64,000 nt of DNA from Hexactinellida sp. DTS-2022 (lineage: Eukaryota > Porifera > Hexactinellida). The position numbers and the translations under genes are program-made. Below are positions 33,714 to 46,874 of the stretch, piece by piece. The notes under the pieces are model-generated. The model worked only from the letters and a program-made list of their open reading frames with translations. It was not told the origin of the DNA and did no database searches. The first letter of the stretch is position 1; each line of letters starts with the position of its first letter. The DNA is taken from contig JAPNXP010000009.1 in NCBI GenBank assembly GCA_028753945.1, positions 4,960,001 through 5,024,000 of the forward strand, read 5' to 3'.

Positions 33714-34384
33714 GCTTCCTGTAATTAGATATGAGAGAGTTGAGAATAAACAATATCCATCACTTGGAATATTTAATGCTAAAGATGGAACTAATTGATT
33801 TAAATGGATATCTTTCCTGCTACAGCTACTAGCGCAATTAATCTTACAAGAAATTTGAATTACTACAGGCAGTTATAAGATATTGCAAATAATAATCTGA
33901 TTCTACGTCCACTTGATGATCACTGTCATCCATAATAATACAACACAATAAAGAAAACAAACATATTGAACCAAATTAGGAAGTTACAAATATACGTATA
34001 TGCCTACTCGACCTAATTAAATATTGAATGTACATATATCAGGGGCGGCACGTCCTTTCGAAAAGTGGTACGGCGGAGAATTTTACAGTATTCGAATGTG
34101 GTCCGGCGACGCCGGACCAGGTATTTGAATGCGGTCTGGTGGTTCAGCACCAGGCATTTGAAAGTGGTCCGACAATCATAAAATGATTAATTGGATAAAT
34201 TTTCACCTTTAGTGACGTCAAAAGGTCAAAAGATTGACCGAATCGAATTTTTCTTGACATTAGGAAACTTACTTCAAAATGAGAAGCTGGAATTACGCAA
34301 ATTTAATAAAATTCCAGACAGTCATTGTTGTAGAATTGAATGTAAACACTATATCAATTACATCGCTCTATTACGCTCAGGAAG
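33714..34384. other. No gene; eroded 'ggtccggc' MITE at 34042-34172
   Basis: caggggcggcacgtcc at 34042 is a hAT-like left end followed by 'gtggtccggcgacgccgg'. The right end is not found. A 65-codon frame at 34191-34388 is unrecognised. Confidence 0.4.
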
Positions 34385-34751
34385 CTAGTTAGTACTGTTG
34401 TATGGCCGTTTAATTACCTTGTATTATTATAACCATGGACAGGGCCGGCCTTAGCCAAATTGGCGCCCCTCCTACGAACGGAATTTGAATCTTCCCCAGT
34501 TCCTATTCAACCACACTGTTTACACCGCTTATTTGCTATTAGAAGCTAGTGAGCTGTTAACAGCTCATATTTCATGTTATCACAGCTCATATTTGCTAAT
34601 AAAAGCTTGTTAATAGCTGTTAAGGGCATTTGAACACCTTGCTGTAGTCACGTACTACTATATTACCGGACGTGACAAAGCCAAACAACAGTCAAAAATG
34701 CATAGGCTGAACATTGTATGACTGAAAATATGGTAAATTCTGTATTTTTAG

Positions 34752-35201
34752 CAGGGTTGCCAATCCAATCCAATCGAGAAGATTTTCGATTGCCGATTGC
34801 TGCATTTTACATCGATTGGATTGTCGATTGGATTGCTTCGATTTTTATCGATTGGATTGCAATCGATTAATTTTCATTGATTTTTTTCGATTGTTTGTTT
34901 TTTCAATTTCTAAATTATGCCAAAATTAAAAATGCTCAATTTCTCTTCAATTAAACCCTATAATATATGTTTTAAGTTTGAACATATGATGAAACATAAC
35001 TCTTTTTGATATAATACTGAGGAGTAAACGATCCAAAAAAATCTGAGAAACAATCCAAAAAAATCGATGATATTTTGGATTGTCGATTGCGATTGGGTTG
35101 TCTTCCGAATAATCGATTGTCGAAATTTGGATTGCCGATTGTCCAAATTTGGCTCGATTGGATTGAATTGTCGTTTGGATTGGATTGGATTGGCAACCCT
35201 G
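34752..35201. mobile_element. hAT MITE, 'attggattgg' theme, perfect 8-bp duplication
   Basis: The ends CAGGGTTGCCAATCCAATCC and (inverted) CAGGGTTGCCAATCCAATCC are identical over 20 bases. They are flanked by atttttag at 34744-34751 and 35202-35209. The interior is 'attggattg' and 'caatcgat' words around a unique core. Probably recent. Confidence 0.95.
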
Positions 35202-36650
35202 ATTTTTAGTCACTAAATTTGGTATCTAACACAATCTTTGGGCGCTGAATTCAAAAATGACAGTTTCAAGGTTCAAAAACTCACTCCCCACCCTAATTTT
35301 GGCAAAAAGGCATAATCACACCCAAAATATGCTCAATTCCATATTTTTGTTCTATTACGTCATCATACACTAAATTCGCAATAGTCAGGTCGCTTAACAT
35401 CGATTTGGGGACACACTGGACAAAAGCACCAAATTTTTTATACGTAATCTTTATGACCCCGGGATCAAATTTTTCCGCGGCCCCACGACGAACGGATACA
35501 TTTTCGATGTTATCTTGGACTTTAAAAATTGCGGCTCTCTACTAAATCGCCGGTATTAACCCGAACGGCAACTTTCCAAAATCAACTCTGGTCTACTTTT
35601 AAAGACCAGATTCGTTGTCCACATGATTTCCCCGTCGTTGAAGGGGTCACTTGCCCATAGTTTATGCCTAGCAACGCAATAATGTCTCAGAATTGTGACA
35701 ACATTCCTTTCTCAAAATTTGCCCTAAACCTATCGAGTGACCGCTTGTTCGACTCCTATCAGCTATCTGAGTCTAGTTATAAGCATAGTGACACTCTAAA
35801 TCGTCATTTGATGCTGTTTACGACAATTTCCTTTAGTTATCATTACAGTATATTCTCTCTAATAGTCCACCAGTGGATAAAAGGACCCAGGTAGACTATT
35901 AGAGAACATGGAGTCATGGACTATTAAAGAATTTAGCCTTAAGTAACATAAAATATACATAATATACTAACATACGTTATAGCGTGACCTACGTTATATA
36001 AGGCCTATGCACCAACTTTGTGAAACTGGACCATGGATTAAAGGAAGGGCATTGATAAATAGGTTATTTATCGTTATCTAATTAACTAATAGTGATAGAC
36101 CTCATAAATGTTCTATAACCATATAGGAATATTGATATCAAGGTATACATAGCACCCTTCAGAATTGAGCTATGTCATCATTTGATTACGTAATCGCTAT
36201 TTTTGGTGGGTATTATCGTCTTTATAGCCCGATTTTAACATAGTTAGACGCTTTATAAATGTTCAAAATTGGAACATGATGATGCCCATAACTAGTTGAA
36301 TAAAATATATCGAAATTATAAATGGAATGTTGACACATTCCTCGTTTGCCTTGGAAAATGTATATTTCCTAAAATGTGCCATAACTCAAAAACTATGAAT
36401 GTTATGTAAAGTAGGCTGGTACTGATCTATCCGGAATAGGTAACTTCCTATTCATCAATAATATATTTTATATGCCTAACTTCAATTACCTAATAATGAA
36501 TTAAGTGTTAATTATCTCATTATCTCAAAAAAGCAAATTTCAAGAAGTTATAAACTAGGAATACTAAAATTACAGTAAAATGGGGGGTAAATCGATATAG
36601 TTTAACAATATGGTGTGTTAATTGGTCATGGACTTACCTGACAGTCGTTG
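35202..36650. other. Interior of the 3.3-kb element; scraps of inverted-repeat families
   Basis: At 35641-35746 ggggtcacttg and (inverted) cgagtgacc bound a small foldback. From 35984 to about 36430 the sequence is an inverted copy of parts of the element at 48579-50474 (ctacgttata(t)aaggcct; catatttcctaaaatgtgcc). No gene. Confidence 0.5.
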
Positions 36651-36654
36651 AGTA

Positions 36655-36765
36655 GTACATATAGGGTTTGTTGCGGGCCAATGGCCCGCAACATTGATTT
36701 AGGCCCACAAAGCCCGCGGAAATGCGGGGCAGCCCACCCCGCGTGCAATTCTGATGTTACCTCCC
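36655..36765. repeat. 'tgcgggcc' palindromic block
   Basis: The words gttgcgggccaatggcccgc and cccgcggaaatgcggggcag resemble the 'tgcgggt' theme of 58442-58651. Boundaries unclear. Confidence 0.4.
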
Positions 36766-36880
36766 CCCATACTTCTTCCACATCCAAGAGTTTTAAGACA
36801 TTACTCTTTCAACACTTTCGTGACAGGAAATTTGAAAATTCCTTCTCTTTATAATCGAGAATATGGATGATTAAAAATTG

Positions 36881-37373
36881 CAGGGCTTCTCATGAATCAC
36901 GATCTTTTCAACTCGAATCACCGAGTCATTTGACTCGTGGCAATTTCGGTGACTCGAATTACCGAGTCTGACTCGATGACTTGTGATGACGTATATAACT
37001 CACGAGTCATCAAGTCAATCATATAATAATCTCTTGGGATTCACAGGTTTTTAGAATTCTGAATAATGTCAGATTAGTAAAATAATATACAAGTATATAT
37101 TCAATTTCCAATGCTTTTTCTTAGCATACTTACACATCGATAGCTCGCGAGTCCTTAGATAGATGGCTCGCGAACCTGAACTTGATGACTCGTGATGAAA
37201 TTCAATGACTCAAGTAACTTTGTCATCTGACTCGTGATAAAATTCGGTGACTCGTATCACTGAGTCAATTGACTGGTGACTAAATTCGGTGACTCAAGGT
37301 ACCGAGTCTGACTCGATTACTCATAGTGGCATGCGAGTCATTGAGTTAATCAAATGACTCGTGAAAATCCCTG
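36881..37373. mobile_element. hAT MITE, 'gactcg' theme, perfect 8-bp duplication
   Basis: The ends CAGGGCTTCTCATGAATCAC and (inverted) CAGGGATTTTCACGAGTCAT are flanked by aaaaattg at 36873-36880 and 37374-37381. 'gactcggt' and 'cgagtca' words recur about 25 times around an AT-rich core. Confidence 0.92.
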
Positions 37374-37720
37374 AAAAATTGTTGCTAACAGCATAAATTG
37401 CTGTTTGCTGTTAACATCCGAGCTGTTTCCATCCCAGGTTTTAACCTGGTAAAAACAATAGTCGCATAGGAAATTTTGGTATATTTTGAGCAAACCAGGT
37501 GCGCCGAACTTTGTAAAATCTTGATAGTACCAGAAACTCAATCAGCTCAAACATTGTTGAGGGGTGCTCGCTATATGACAACGCAACCTACCAGGTGGGG
37601 CTTAAGCGCCCAAATTTTCCTTCGGGCTCGGCGCATATGGCGCCGACAATGGGTCTTAAGCGTCCCCTAGGAGTGGCGCTCCGGGAGGTCGCCCTACTCG
37701 CACCCCTTAGGCCGCCCCTG

Positions 37721-37865
37721 ACCATGGATATTCAAGCCATGACAGTTTAACTACCAATGACAATTCTACTACTTCTTTGTATGACTTGCTCAACTTGTAG
37801 TTCCTATTGCATGATGACGCATTCTTTCTAATGGTATTCTTTAAATCAAAGCTAATACCCCATCA
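37721..37865 (-). repeat. Dispersed repeat R1, copy 2 (split; rest at 34385-34439)
   Basis: Reverse-complement match to 58205-58330; the matching remainder lies on the other side of the 3.3-kb insertion. Confidence 0.75.
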
Positions 37866-38464
37866 TTACATACTTTAAATTAGGGCTGAAACGAATATAC
37901 CGAATATTAGAAAATTAGTTCGAAATGATTGAACGAATATTCGTTTGGACGAATATTAGATTGAAACAGTTATTCCTTGACTACTTTGACTACAACAACA
38001 ATACTTTTGTATACCTTAGAGATATTGTAAATATAAATTCCTACTTAAACTAGCTGATTAAAAGTTAACTTGTGTATAATACACTTTGTAACTATTATTA
38101 TACCATTGTAACATTATCAAAAACCTATTTGCCAATGTATTTTGTCTCATAAAATTGATCTAATGCCTAGTCATCAAACGAACGAATATTCGAATATTCG
38201 TTCGTTTAGAAAAAAGGTTCGTTCGTTACATTTCGAATATTCAAATCAGCTAGAGATGCACCGGATCCACTTTTTTTGGTTCCGGCCGGAACCGGATTTT
38301 ACCGGATCCGGATCCGCTTTTGCATATTCCATCAGTCTGATACGGACTTGTTAGATGATATGAACACGATGTAGGGAATACAAGACTCTAACATATCTTA
38401 CAATAAGATTAAAGTATTTTAGTTGTCACGACACACTTAATCAAAATACTAACCGAGTCCAGCT

Positions 38465-38690
38465 GACAGTTTTTAAGTACGTACCAACCGAAAGATAATA
38501 GATATATTATACTAGAAAATAAAATTGGTATGTCTTATCCGAGGAACTTCTTATCCGATTAGGTATTAACCGAATTATTTATTATGCATTTGATAGGGGA
38601 AATATCGATATTAGAGAATAGTGCGTATTATCCGAGAGTACGTCTTAAGCCGAGTAGTAACTAAGCGAGTTCCACTGTCGGTAATTGTGT
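38465..38690. mobile_element. Possible pogo-like MITE, 'cttatccga' theme
   Basis: The right end, inverted, is ACAGTGGAACTCGCTTAG; the left may be acagtttttaagtacg. Words such as 'cttatccga' and 'attatccgag' recur between. Confidence 0.45.
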
Positions 38691-38703
38691 ATTAAAAATA
38701 ACG

Positions 38704-38825
38704 AGCCCTTCGGTCTCGGTCGCTTCGCGACGGATCACTCTCTCACAAAAGTCGCTTTGCGACTTTTGTTTGTTCGTGTTAGGCACTACGCAATACAATT
38801 AAAGGCCGCTTCGTGGCCTTTCCCT
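38704..38825. repeat. Train of short GC hairpins (block 1)
   Basis: The block opens cgagcccttcggtctcg, followed by ggtcgcttcgcgac, then acaaaagtcgc-ttt-gcgacttttgt with 11-base perfect arms, then aaggccgcttcgtggcctt. The same opening (cgagcccttcggtctcggtc) starts at 51671, and a relative lies at 58918. Confidence 0.7.
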
Positions 38826-38829
38826 CCCC

Positions 38830-39890
38830 AAAAGCAATAATATTAATAATGAGTTCACCTGTGGCCGTGCCTAAAATTCATTTTTGGTTTTGATTAGTTA
38901 CTGTAATTTGTTTTTGGGAAATTATGTTTGTAAGTTATTCTCATTGCTCATTAGTTAATAATTATTAGTTAATTAATAGCTCAATAATTCTTAAGGGTAG
39001 CTCGTTCAGCTATATTAAAACGTTAGCTTGTTAGCTCAAATAAATTGAGACCTGTGTTGGTAAATTATACGCAATTAATTAATTTCAGTAAATTGCAAAG
39101 TAATTTACCAACTCTGGATTTAATCTCTGCATAATAATGGTTTAAAGATGAGTCTTATTCTCACCATTAAACCATTATTATGCAGAGGTACATTCAGGGT
39201 TGCAAAATATTTGATTTAATAGTAATAAACATTTATACATCCCTCCATAAACTATTTATTTTGCAGGAGCTGGGTTAGTGAATTATATAATTTAATTGAT
39301 AGGAATAATTAACATAATAAATCTCCTCGTTAGGCACCAAAATCCTAGATTACTTAACTTAATTAATTTCTAGTAGAAATCCTAAGTTCCATTGATAGTC
39401 TTATTATAGAAGCCAATATAGGTGTAATAAATAAACAATGCATTAGAGACTCTAAACGCATTCTTGTTGACCAAACAAATCAGATTGATAGTAATATACT
39501 TATGTGATTGACGTAAGCTAAATACATCACGAATAGAATAAACTGATGGAAGCCAAACTGGATTAATCAAGTATGCAATTTCGGAAATATTGTAGGTGAA
39601 GATTAAATCATCAAACCTCAATATGTGCAATGATGCAGCAATTGGAGGTTACATTTTTGTTATTGCCTGGCTCAGATTTAATGCGAAAATTATAAAAATT
39701 TCTAGGGACATGCAATACATTCTGTTTTATAATGTGACAAAATTATTTGTCGATTGAACCAAAAGTGTAAGAGCTGAATCCAAATTAGTTCCTACGTGAC
39801 GTCACATTCCCATAAATCGGTAAACGTATGTCTCATTGTATGTTGTGTTATCATCTAAAATTGTGAGTGAAGCAAGTAAAAACTGAAAGA
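38830..39890. repeat. AT-rich stretch with two adjacent perfect or near-perfect inverted repeats
   Basis: 39125-39145 and 39167-39187 are perfect 21-base inverted copies (ctctgcataataatggttta) around a 21-base loop. Just before, ttggtaaatta and taatttaccaa (39057-39110) form another pair. No gene is recognised; an 82-codon minus frame at 39382-39630 has no known family. Confidence 0.55.
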
Positions 39891-39894
39891 GTTA

Positions 39895-40070
39895 TTCCCA
39901 AATATGTGCCTTTATGACGTCATAATCCCGTTATTTCGCTTAGAAAACCAATAGATCGTTGTCGCAGTACAAAATTACCCCTGTATACCAATTTTCAGCT
40001 TTCTAGGACTCGTAGTCTTTTCTATTAATTCTGGACAAACACACACACAAACACACACTTGCACTTTGCT
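39895..40070 (+). mobile_element. Non-LTR retroposon 3' tail, copy A
   Basis: gacgtcataatcccgttatt, then ttttcagctttctaggactc, then ttctggacaaacacacacac. The body ending in 'ggacaaacacacac' is typical of LINE or SINE 3' ends. It is repeated at 40268-40420. Confidence 0.55.
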
Positions 40071-40267
40071 ATACCTGTGTTGGTACGATACACTATTTAT
40101 GGTTGATCAGTGCAGGGACTACTTAATTAACTGTGTCACAATCAGAAGTAAATGGGAATTCGTGAACTGCTATCAGGTGTAGAAATTTAGTGTATGTCTA
40201 ATGATTTGAATTTTCTACAGATCGGAGCAAAATTGGGAAGCTAGTACAAAATATCTGTTTTTCGCAA

Positions 40268-40659
<392 letters not shown>

Positions 40660-41324
40660 CAATTTCGCTTTTAATATACAGATACATTTTTTAAGAAATC
40701 CAGATCAAACTTGAGTTCGAAGTTTCTTATCCATATTTTCCTCAATCTGTCAATCAAAGTTATTTAAATAGTTTGTCTCCTATTACTTCATAAAATTAAA
40801 ATAAATTTGAATTGGCCTAGAGTATGTCACTATTGAATAGTTTTTGTAAGTAATTAGAGGTTACTTATTGATTAATAGAATCAATTAAATAGTTGATACG
40901 CATACAGATTCGGATCCAGTGGATCCGGTAACCTCATCTCGGATCCGGCCGGATCCCGGATCCACCACAAATGGGGAAATCCGGCCGGATCCGGAACCGG
41001 ATCCATGATCCGGTGCACCTCTAATTTCAGCCCTACTATAAATCACTGAGAAATGGTATATAGAGGTAATAATTTAATACCTTTTCTTTATTAACGGATT
41101 TAAATTATATCGATTTAGGTTTCCATGCGTCTAGGGAAATAAGGCATTTCTTTGATTTATTACTTAATCAATTGACTCCAAGCTTTTATTTTAGCTTGTT
41201 TGCATTAAAATTAAATTGGCAACAGCCCAACAAGACTGTTTACTTACCCATTATGGACACTTTAGTAGGGCAGATTAGCCAATGGATGTGGACATCCCGG
41301 ACCAAGGCACCAAATATTTTTCAC

Positions 41325-41529
41325 CAGGGGCGGCGCCAGGGCCGTAGCCTCGGGGGGGCGAACGGATGTGCTGGGGGGGGCGGACATAAAGTTGTAATGA
41401 TAATTTCCCGAACTCCTTGCTTGGGAACAGCCGATTTTCTTACGTAAACACTGGATTTCCGCCCTCCAACGGGGGGCGTACCAAAAGTTTGGGGGAGGGG
41501 GCGCGGCCGCTCCCCCGCGCCCCCCACTG
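41325..41529. mobile_element. G-rich hAT MITE, CAGGGGCGGCGCCAGG family, perfect 8-bp duplication
   Basis: The left end is CAGGGGCGGCGCCAGGGC; the right end, inverted, is CAGTGGGGGGCGCGGGGG. It is flanked by tttttcac at 41317-41324 and 41530-41537. The unoccupied site is seen inverted at about 57775. Confidence 0.9.
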
Positions 41530-41631
41530 TTTTTCACGTAAAGACCATTGCTTGGACACTCGATTTTTGGTAGGATCCACTTCCCCGGATACATTATGAC
41601 CTCCATCATGCATTTTAAAAATGGTCACTTT

Positions 41632-42172
41632 CAGTGTTGTAAATCAAATCAAATATTTCAAATATTTGATTTGATTTAAAAGAATTTGAATTCTCAAATG
41701 ATTTGATTTGATTTGATTTGAAATTATTTGAATCCTCAAATGATTTGATTTGGTTTGATTTGAAAATATTTGAATTCTCAAATGATTTGATTTGATTTGA
41801 TTTGAAATTATTTCAAATCATTTTCAAATCATTTTTCAAATCATTTTCAGATCATTTTCAAATCATATTCTTTAAATCATTTTCAAATCGTTTCCAAATC
41901 GCTTTAATATAATTTCACGTCATTTCCAATTAAATTTCAAATATATAAGATCATTTTCTAAATTTCTAAACGTTTTGACAGTGATTCGGAAATGATTTGA
42001 AAGTTTCAAATATTACAAATATTTGATCTGATTTGATTTGAAATGATTTGAAATTTCAGATATTTGATTTTATTGATTTGGAATGATTTGAAATGATTTG
42101 ATATAATTTAAATCTAAAATGATTTGATTTGATTTATTTGAGAAAAAAATAAATGATTTATTTACAACGCTG
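41632..42172. mobile_element. hAT MITE, 'aaatgatttgattt' theme
   Basis: The ends CAGTGTTGTAAATCAAATC and (inverted) CAGCGTTGTAAATAAATCA; the flanks gtcacttt and ctcacttt match at seven of eight after one extra base. About 500 bp of 'aatgatttgatttgattt' and its complement fill it. The unoccupied site is at about 57685. Confidence 0.85.
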
Positions 42173-42202
42173 ACTCACTTTAATATTATTCGAACAAAAG
42201 TC

Positions 42203-42540
42203 ATGGTTGTGAAGTTAGCAGTGAAAAACCGTGTGCAACTTAACACCCTATAACTTACTGATACATGATCCGATTGAGGTGCCATTTTGACTCAGATGAT
42301 TTCAGCCTAGGAGGTTTCTGTCATTTTAAGTAGAACTCTCCCTAACACCTCTACACCAGACACTGACATAGCAAATATTGCTAAATTTTGACAAAAAAAC
42401 TGGTTTCTGAAAACTGTGTGCAACTTAACACCCTATAACTTAGTGATACATGATCCGATTGAGGTACCATTTGGACTCAGATGATTTCAGCCTAGGAGAT
42501 TTCTGTCATTTTAAGTAGAACTCTCCCTACACCTCTACAC
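42203..42540. repeat. Terminal-region repeat T, copy 1 (two internal units)
   Basis: A unit of about 185 bp (cgtgtgcaacttaacaccct ... ctacaccag) stands twice in tandem. The same double unit lies inverted at 55733-55995 right after the transposase there. Confidence 0.75.
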
Positions 42541-42827
42541 CAGCTGCCAAGAGATAGAGAATCTAGCACAAACTTGCCCTGTGTGCCGCTCCAGCGGCTT
42601 CACCATTGATTCAATTTTCAAAATATACAATTAATCATTCTCCATACACGGACGGGATACACCTACTTCATTTCCTTCGTATTTCTCTGATTCTATTTTC
42701 CTTGTTTTACCTATGCATGTTAAAATAATCAATTAAATATAATCAATTTATTAAATACAAGTACGGACAATTGTTCCAAAATTACATACATAAAAAAAAC
42801 AATCCGATATAAAAAACATCAGTACAT

Positions 42828-43150
42828 TCTCGGACAAATGACAACATACTGAAAAACGATTCGGACAAGTGACAACATACTGAAAAACGATTCGGACAAG
42901 TGAAGGTCCCACATTTTCGGACAAAATGACAACATCAAAATTCGGACAAATGCAGCTTCCCCATATTTTGAGACGCGTGAGATTTTGAGACATTGTATTA
43001 GCAAACCATGGATGTGTTATTAGAATTTATACAGTGATATTTTGAGACGCGTGAGATTTTGAGACACTACTATAAAAGTAATTTTCTACTTAATATCACT
43101 TTTTATTATGAATTTAAGATTCTTACAATTTTGAGACGATAGTATAAACC
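42828..43150. repeat. Arrays of 'cggacaaatgacaacat' and 'gagacgcgtgagattttgag' units
   Basis: Four or five 'cggacaa(a/g)tga' units, then two copies of ttttgagacgcgtgagattt. The first word matches 28340-28500. The second matches, inverted, the tandem repeat at 53768-54040. Confidence 0.65.
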
Positions 43151-43930
43151 ATCGAGACATAGATGTGCTAATATATATTGTTTTGAGAAGCTGGTATATA
43201 ACAATTTCTGACTTGATTACCTGTTTTGAACGTCTTTCACTCTATTTTATATTTTATCCGCAATATTTATCCCTTTTTTATTAATTAATTTAATTACTGA
43301 TAATTATAGCAAGTTATACCAGTAACCCAATTTCCAGTGTATATCTGATTTGACTAGTTTTTCCTAATCTAATAATTTCCCAATTCAGCAAATGGTAATA
43401 ATACTAACAATTGCAGGGACACAACTTTAATTAATTATAAACAAAAACAACTATTACAAACAAACAAAATAAATACTTTAAATTAATTTAAATGAAACAT
43501 AAAAATAAATAGATAAACTAAATAAAAAACTCAATATACAAAAAATTATATAAAAACCCCAAACTATCCAAACTACCCCTCTTCCTCCATTGCCTCCACC
43601 TCCTCCACTATAATCCTCGGAGAGTTAAAATCTCCCCTTCTGCAACCCACATAGTTCTAAACGAACTGTAGAAAGGCTGAAAAGCAACAAATATTTTAAC
43701 CAGCCCATCAGTACTATCGAGACACACAAGCCCGTAAATAGCGCTACTGTAGTTCTCTCAAAGGCTCCACCTTACCCGAAAGATATTCAAAAGAGCTCAA
43801 TGGACACACGCATTACCTCAGTCCCTGATAAAGGCACACCCTCTTCTCCATCTCCCTCCTTTCCCCTTCTCACTTCCGAAAATAAAATAGTAGTAAATAA
43901 AGTAGTAAGATATAAATTAGATAGGTTAGT
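43151..43930. other. AT-rich spacer; no gene
   Basis: Contains a 'cctcttcctccattgcctcc' pyrimidine tract at about 43577-43610. No protein similarity is seen. Confidence 0.4.
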
Positions 43931-46327
43931 TACAGTGCTCGACAAATTAGGTGGTTTGGTGGCGTTAGCCACCAAAAATCTTATTTAAGCCACCAAATTT
44001 TGCCTTTGGTGGCCAGTATGCGCATTTCTTGGGAACTTGGGAACTAGGTTCCCGTAATATTCGGAGGTCCACGGTAAGATTTTCAGGCTGAATTAAATGA
44101 GTAAAATATTGAAGTAAGAAATTTACCAAATGACAACGAATACTGTTTAAAATTTCGTAAATATTGCCTCTTCCTCTGCATCCCGTTACCATGTATTTAT
44201 TAGCTTACAAATAATTTTTACTGTGGCGACTATGTAATAGTGGCCCTTTCCTAAAATGCTTTCCTTTATTATTGATTTTACTTTTACTTTTTTCTATATA
44301 CCGATCATTAGCAATGCTTTCAAAAATTCCCAGATCACATGAGAAATTGAAATGTACTATTTGTCAGAGTACTTAAGAAAGAAGGAACATGGAAGTTCAT
44401 ATTTCATCCAAACACAAGGAAATTAATCCAAAGGACTGGGAATTTCACTGTTCAGAAGATGGGAGAAAACGGAAAAGGTTGGATAACTTGTGGAAAACTC
44501 GTGGTAGTGGTGAAACCATAGGTAGTAGCTCCAAATTTGCTCACTTATCCGTAGAATCCATTGTAGGAGATGTGTCTACAAACTCCTCCATACCAATTGA
44601 TGAACAAGCCATGGCAATAGTGGAATCTGAACCCTCTATTTTACCTATCAATCAACTGAATGTGTCTAGCATATCTGAACCCCTTGCTTCAACTACACCA
44701 TTAGTTATTCCACCAATGCCCTCTACCTCAAACATAGTGTCTGACTCCGAATTTTATATTTCTGTTAAAAAGTTAGTGCAGCAATTTGAGCATCTAGGCG
44801 CTTGTGGAAAAGAACATACTACAAATCGCACTGATATCAGGGTGGGGTCAAAGTATCCAGGTTCAATGCCATCCCATTCTCGTAAGTCAAGTGATATAGA
44901 TATTCAGGCCGACCAATTGTTAAGGCTGTCTGCATCTAGATCTGTTCAAGAAATCGTACAGCTTGTTGATTGTATTACCCAGAAGAAATCAAGTGACTAT
45001 CAAGTTTTACTATGCGCAATATGTGTGTCAATCTCGGAAAAAGACATTCAATCAACCTAGATAAATTCAGGAAAAAGCAACCACCAGGTATCTTTTTTGT
45101 TGCTGATGTAGATATTAACATTCAAGATGACCAACTAGGAGAAAGGATAAACTTGTCAAGAACTTTTACAATTTAAAGGGAAGTATTAAGCGGCATTTGG
45201 AACTTCAATCACATGTAGAACAGGTTGAAAAAAAAGGAATAGAGGATGCACAAGCCAAAAACTACTGCAAAGAGAAACACAGGTTGGTCTAACTTTGGGA
45301 CTAAAGATGTATCAAATCCTTTACGAGGGAGATAGCTTTCGTCGATTCGAAAGAGAGGTTAGTTGGCTTCATATGATTGGCGTTGATCTTGGAAACAGAA
45401 ACCACAGTGAACACTTTTGCAGAAGCCTGCTGCCATTGCTACGCAATGAAATTTGCTCTAAAATGATCCAATTGATGGCAACGAATTTAGGTTGTAATGG
45501 TAATAAACGGTCTCTCTTTCTGACAGCCGATAAAGCCAAAATTGCAAAAGACTCGTTCCAAGGAATTTCCTTCAGAACACTTATTTTACAGGGTGGTGTG
45601 CTGGTGAAATCTTTCTATATTGGGCACCCACCGGCACCAATAGGTACTAGACTATTTTTAGTGGATCAGATTTACAAACCGTTACTAATGTTCTACAGAT
45701 AGATCGTTCTGATATTAGAGACTTGTTTGCTGGGTTTGCTGCTGACGGTGCTTATATTCGTAACTTGGTAATTTTCAAAGCCTTTGCTGAACTTCTAGAA
45801 TTACCGCACAATTTTACCAAAGATGCTTCCTTATGGGATTTAGCACATCGTCTTGAATTGGCTGCTGAAGATGTGAAAAAAGACAGTACATGGCTCAACG
45901 AGTTCGACAGTTCCATTCAGAGCATCATGATTATGCTACGAGAACCAGCAGCTCGAAGTTTGCTTCAACAAATAGCCCTTGACATAAATGTTCCATTTAG
46001 AGAATTCCAATTGTTCAGTGAGACGCGGTTCGTTGAATATGTTCACAGATCGTATCAAAGTATTCTGAGTATGTTGCCTACAATTTATAACCATTTCCAA
46101 ATTCACGCATCGAAAGATGAACCCTCGTCTTTAGTCTATCAAAAATTGCACCTACCGAGGATACAGTCACCTTCATTTCTACTCCACCTACTATTCATGT
46201 CTGAAATATCTCAAAGATTGAAACAATGTTCGAAACTATTACAAAGAGATGATGTTATGCCATGGAGAGGCAAAGATGCCATAGACGACCCATACAGAAA
46301 TCTAACAGAAACCGAAACGATTTTAAG

Positions 46328-46429
46328 GTAAGTCAGTAGCTTGATATTCTAATTATATTCTAATGTGCTTACAACCTATATTACTGTAGAGTACACTTTT
46401 GTATTATCTTAATACTTAATATTTTCTAG
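46328..46429 (+). other. GT-AG intron in the hAT transposase
   Basis: Donor AAG|GTAAGT and acceptor TTTTCTAG|GAAA bound 102 bp; the frame reads on from TETETILR to KYEIPINLTP. Confidence 0.7.
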
Positions 46430-46689
46430 GAAATACGAAATCCCTATCAATCTTACACCAAACTCTAAACTAAGAGAGAATGTAATTGAGATAAGAGATA
46501 AAGTTGAATTCAGAGGAATTCTCCTCATACTACCGGGTCAAACAAGAGAAACGAGGCCCCTGAGATCTCAGATTATACAGGACAGTGATCGTGAGTCTGC
46601 AACAACAACAATAATTATACGAAAGATCCTCTTACAGTTTGCTCATTATATGAATAAACTTAAAATCAAAATTTCTCAAAGGTTTCAAT

Positions 46690-46874
46690 CAGGCTTTCAT
46701 CCAGGCAAAATTTCCCGCGCGCCTAGATATAGATTGAGCTCGCTCACACGCGCCTAAAATGCTCAATTTGTATTACGTCTATGGGAGCATCTCTCGATTT
46801 TCGCGCGCCTAGAAAAGTTTTCTTTTGAAATTATGCGCCTGGAGGCGCGTCGCATACGCCTGGATGAAACCCTG
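46690..46874. mobile_element. hAT MITE, 'gcgcgcctag' theme, perfect 8-bp duplication
   Basis: The ends CAGGCTTTCATCCAGGC and (inverted) CAGGGTTTCATCCAGGCG are flanked by gtttcaat at 46682-46689 and 46875-46882. It interrupts the hAT transposase frame. Confidence 0.93.

Larger units (their letters stand above)
34440..37720. mobile_element. 3.3-kb hAT-type element, perfect 8-bp duplication, with nested MITEs
   Basis: The ends CAGGGCCGGCCTTAGC and (inverted) CAGGGGCGGCCTAAGG are flanked by accatgga at 34432-34439 and 37721-37728. It splits an inverted copy of repeat R1; intact R1 copies at 1-100 and 58248-58355 show the unoccupied site. Inside lie MITEs at 34752-35201 and 36881-37373 and other inverted-repeat pieces. 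No transposase is visible. Confidence 0.9.
41250..42204 (+). repeat. Dispersed repeat R2 with two nested MITEs
   Basis: 41250-41324, 41530-41631 and 42173-42204 together match the reverse complement of 57630-57850 (for example atggatgtggacatcccgga and ctcgatttttggtaggatcc). At 57.7 kb neither MITE is present. Confidence 0.75.

Noticed and set aside
41262-41609. Several overlapping Gly/Pro/Arg-rich frames on both strands
   Set aside because: They arise from the GC-rich MITE at 41325-41529 and repeat R2.
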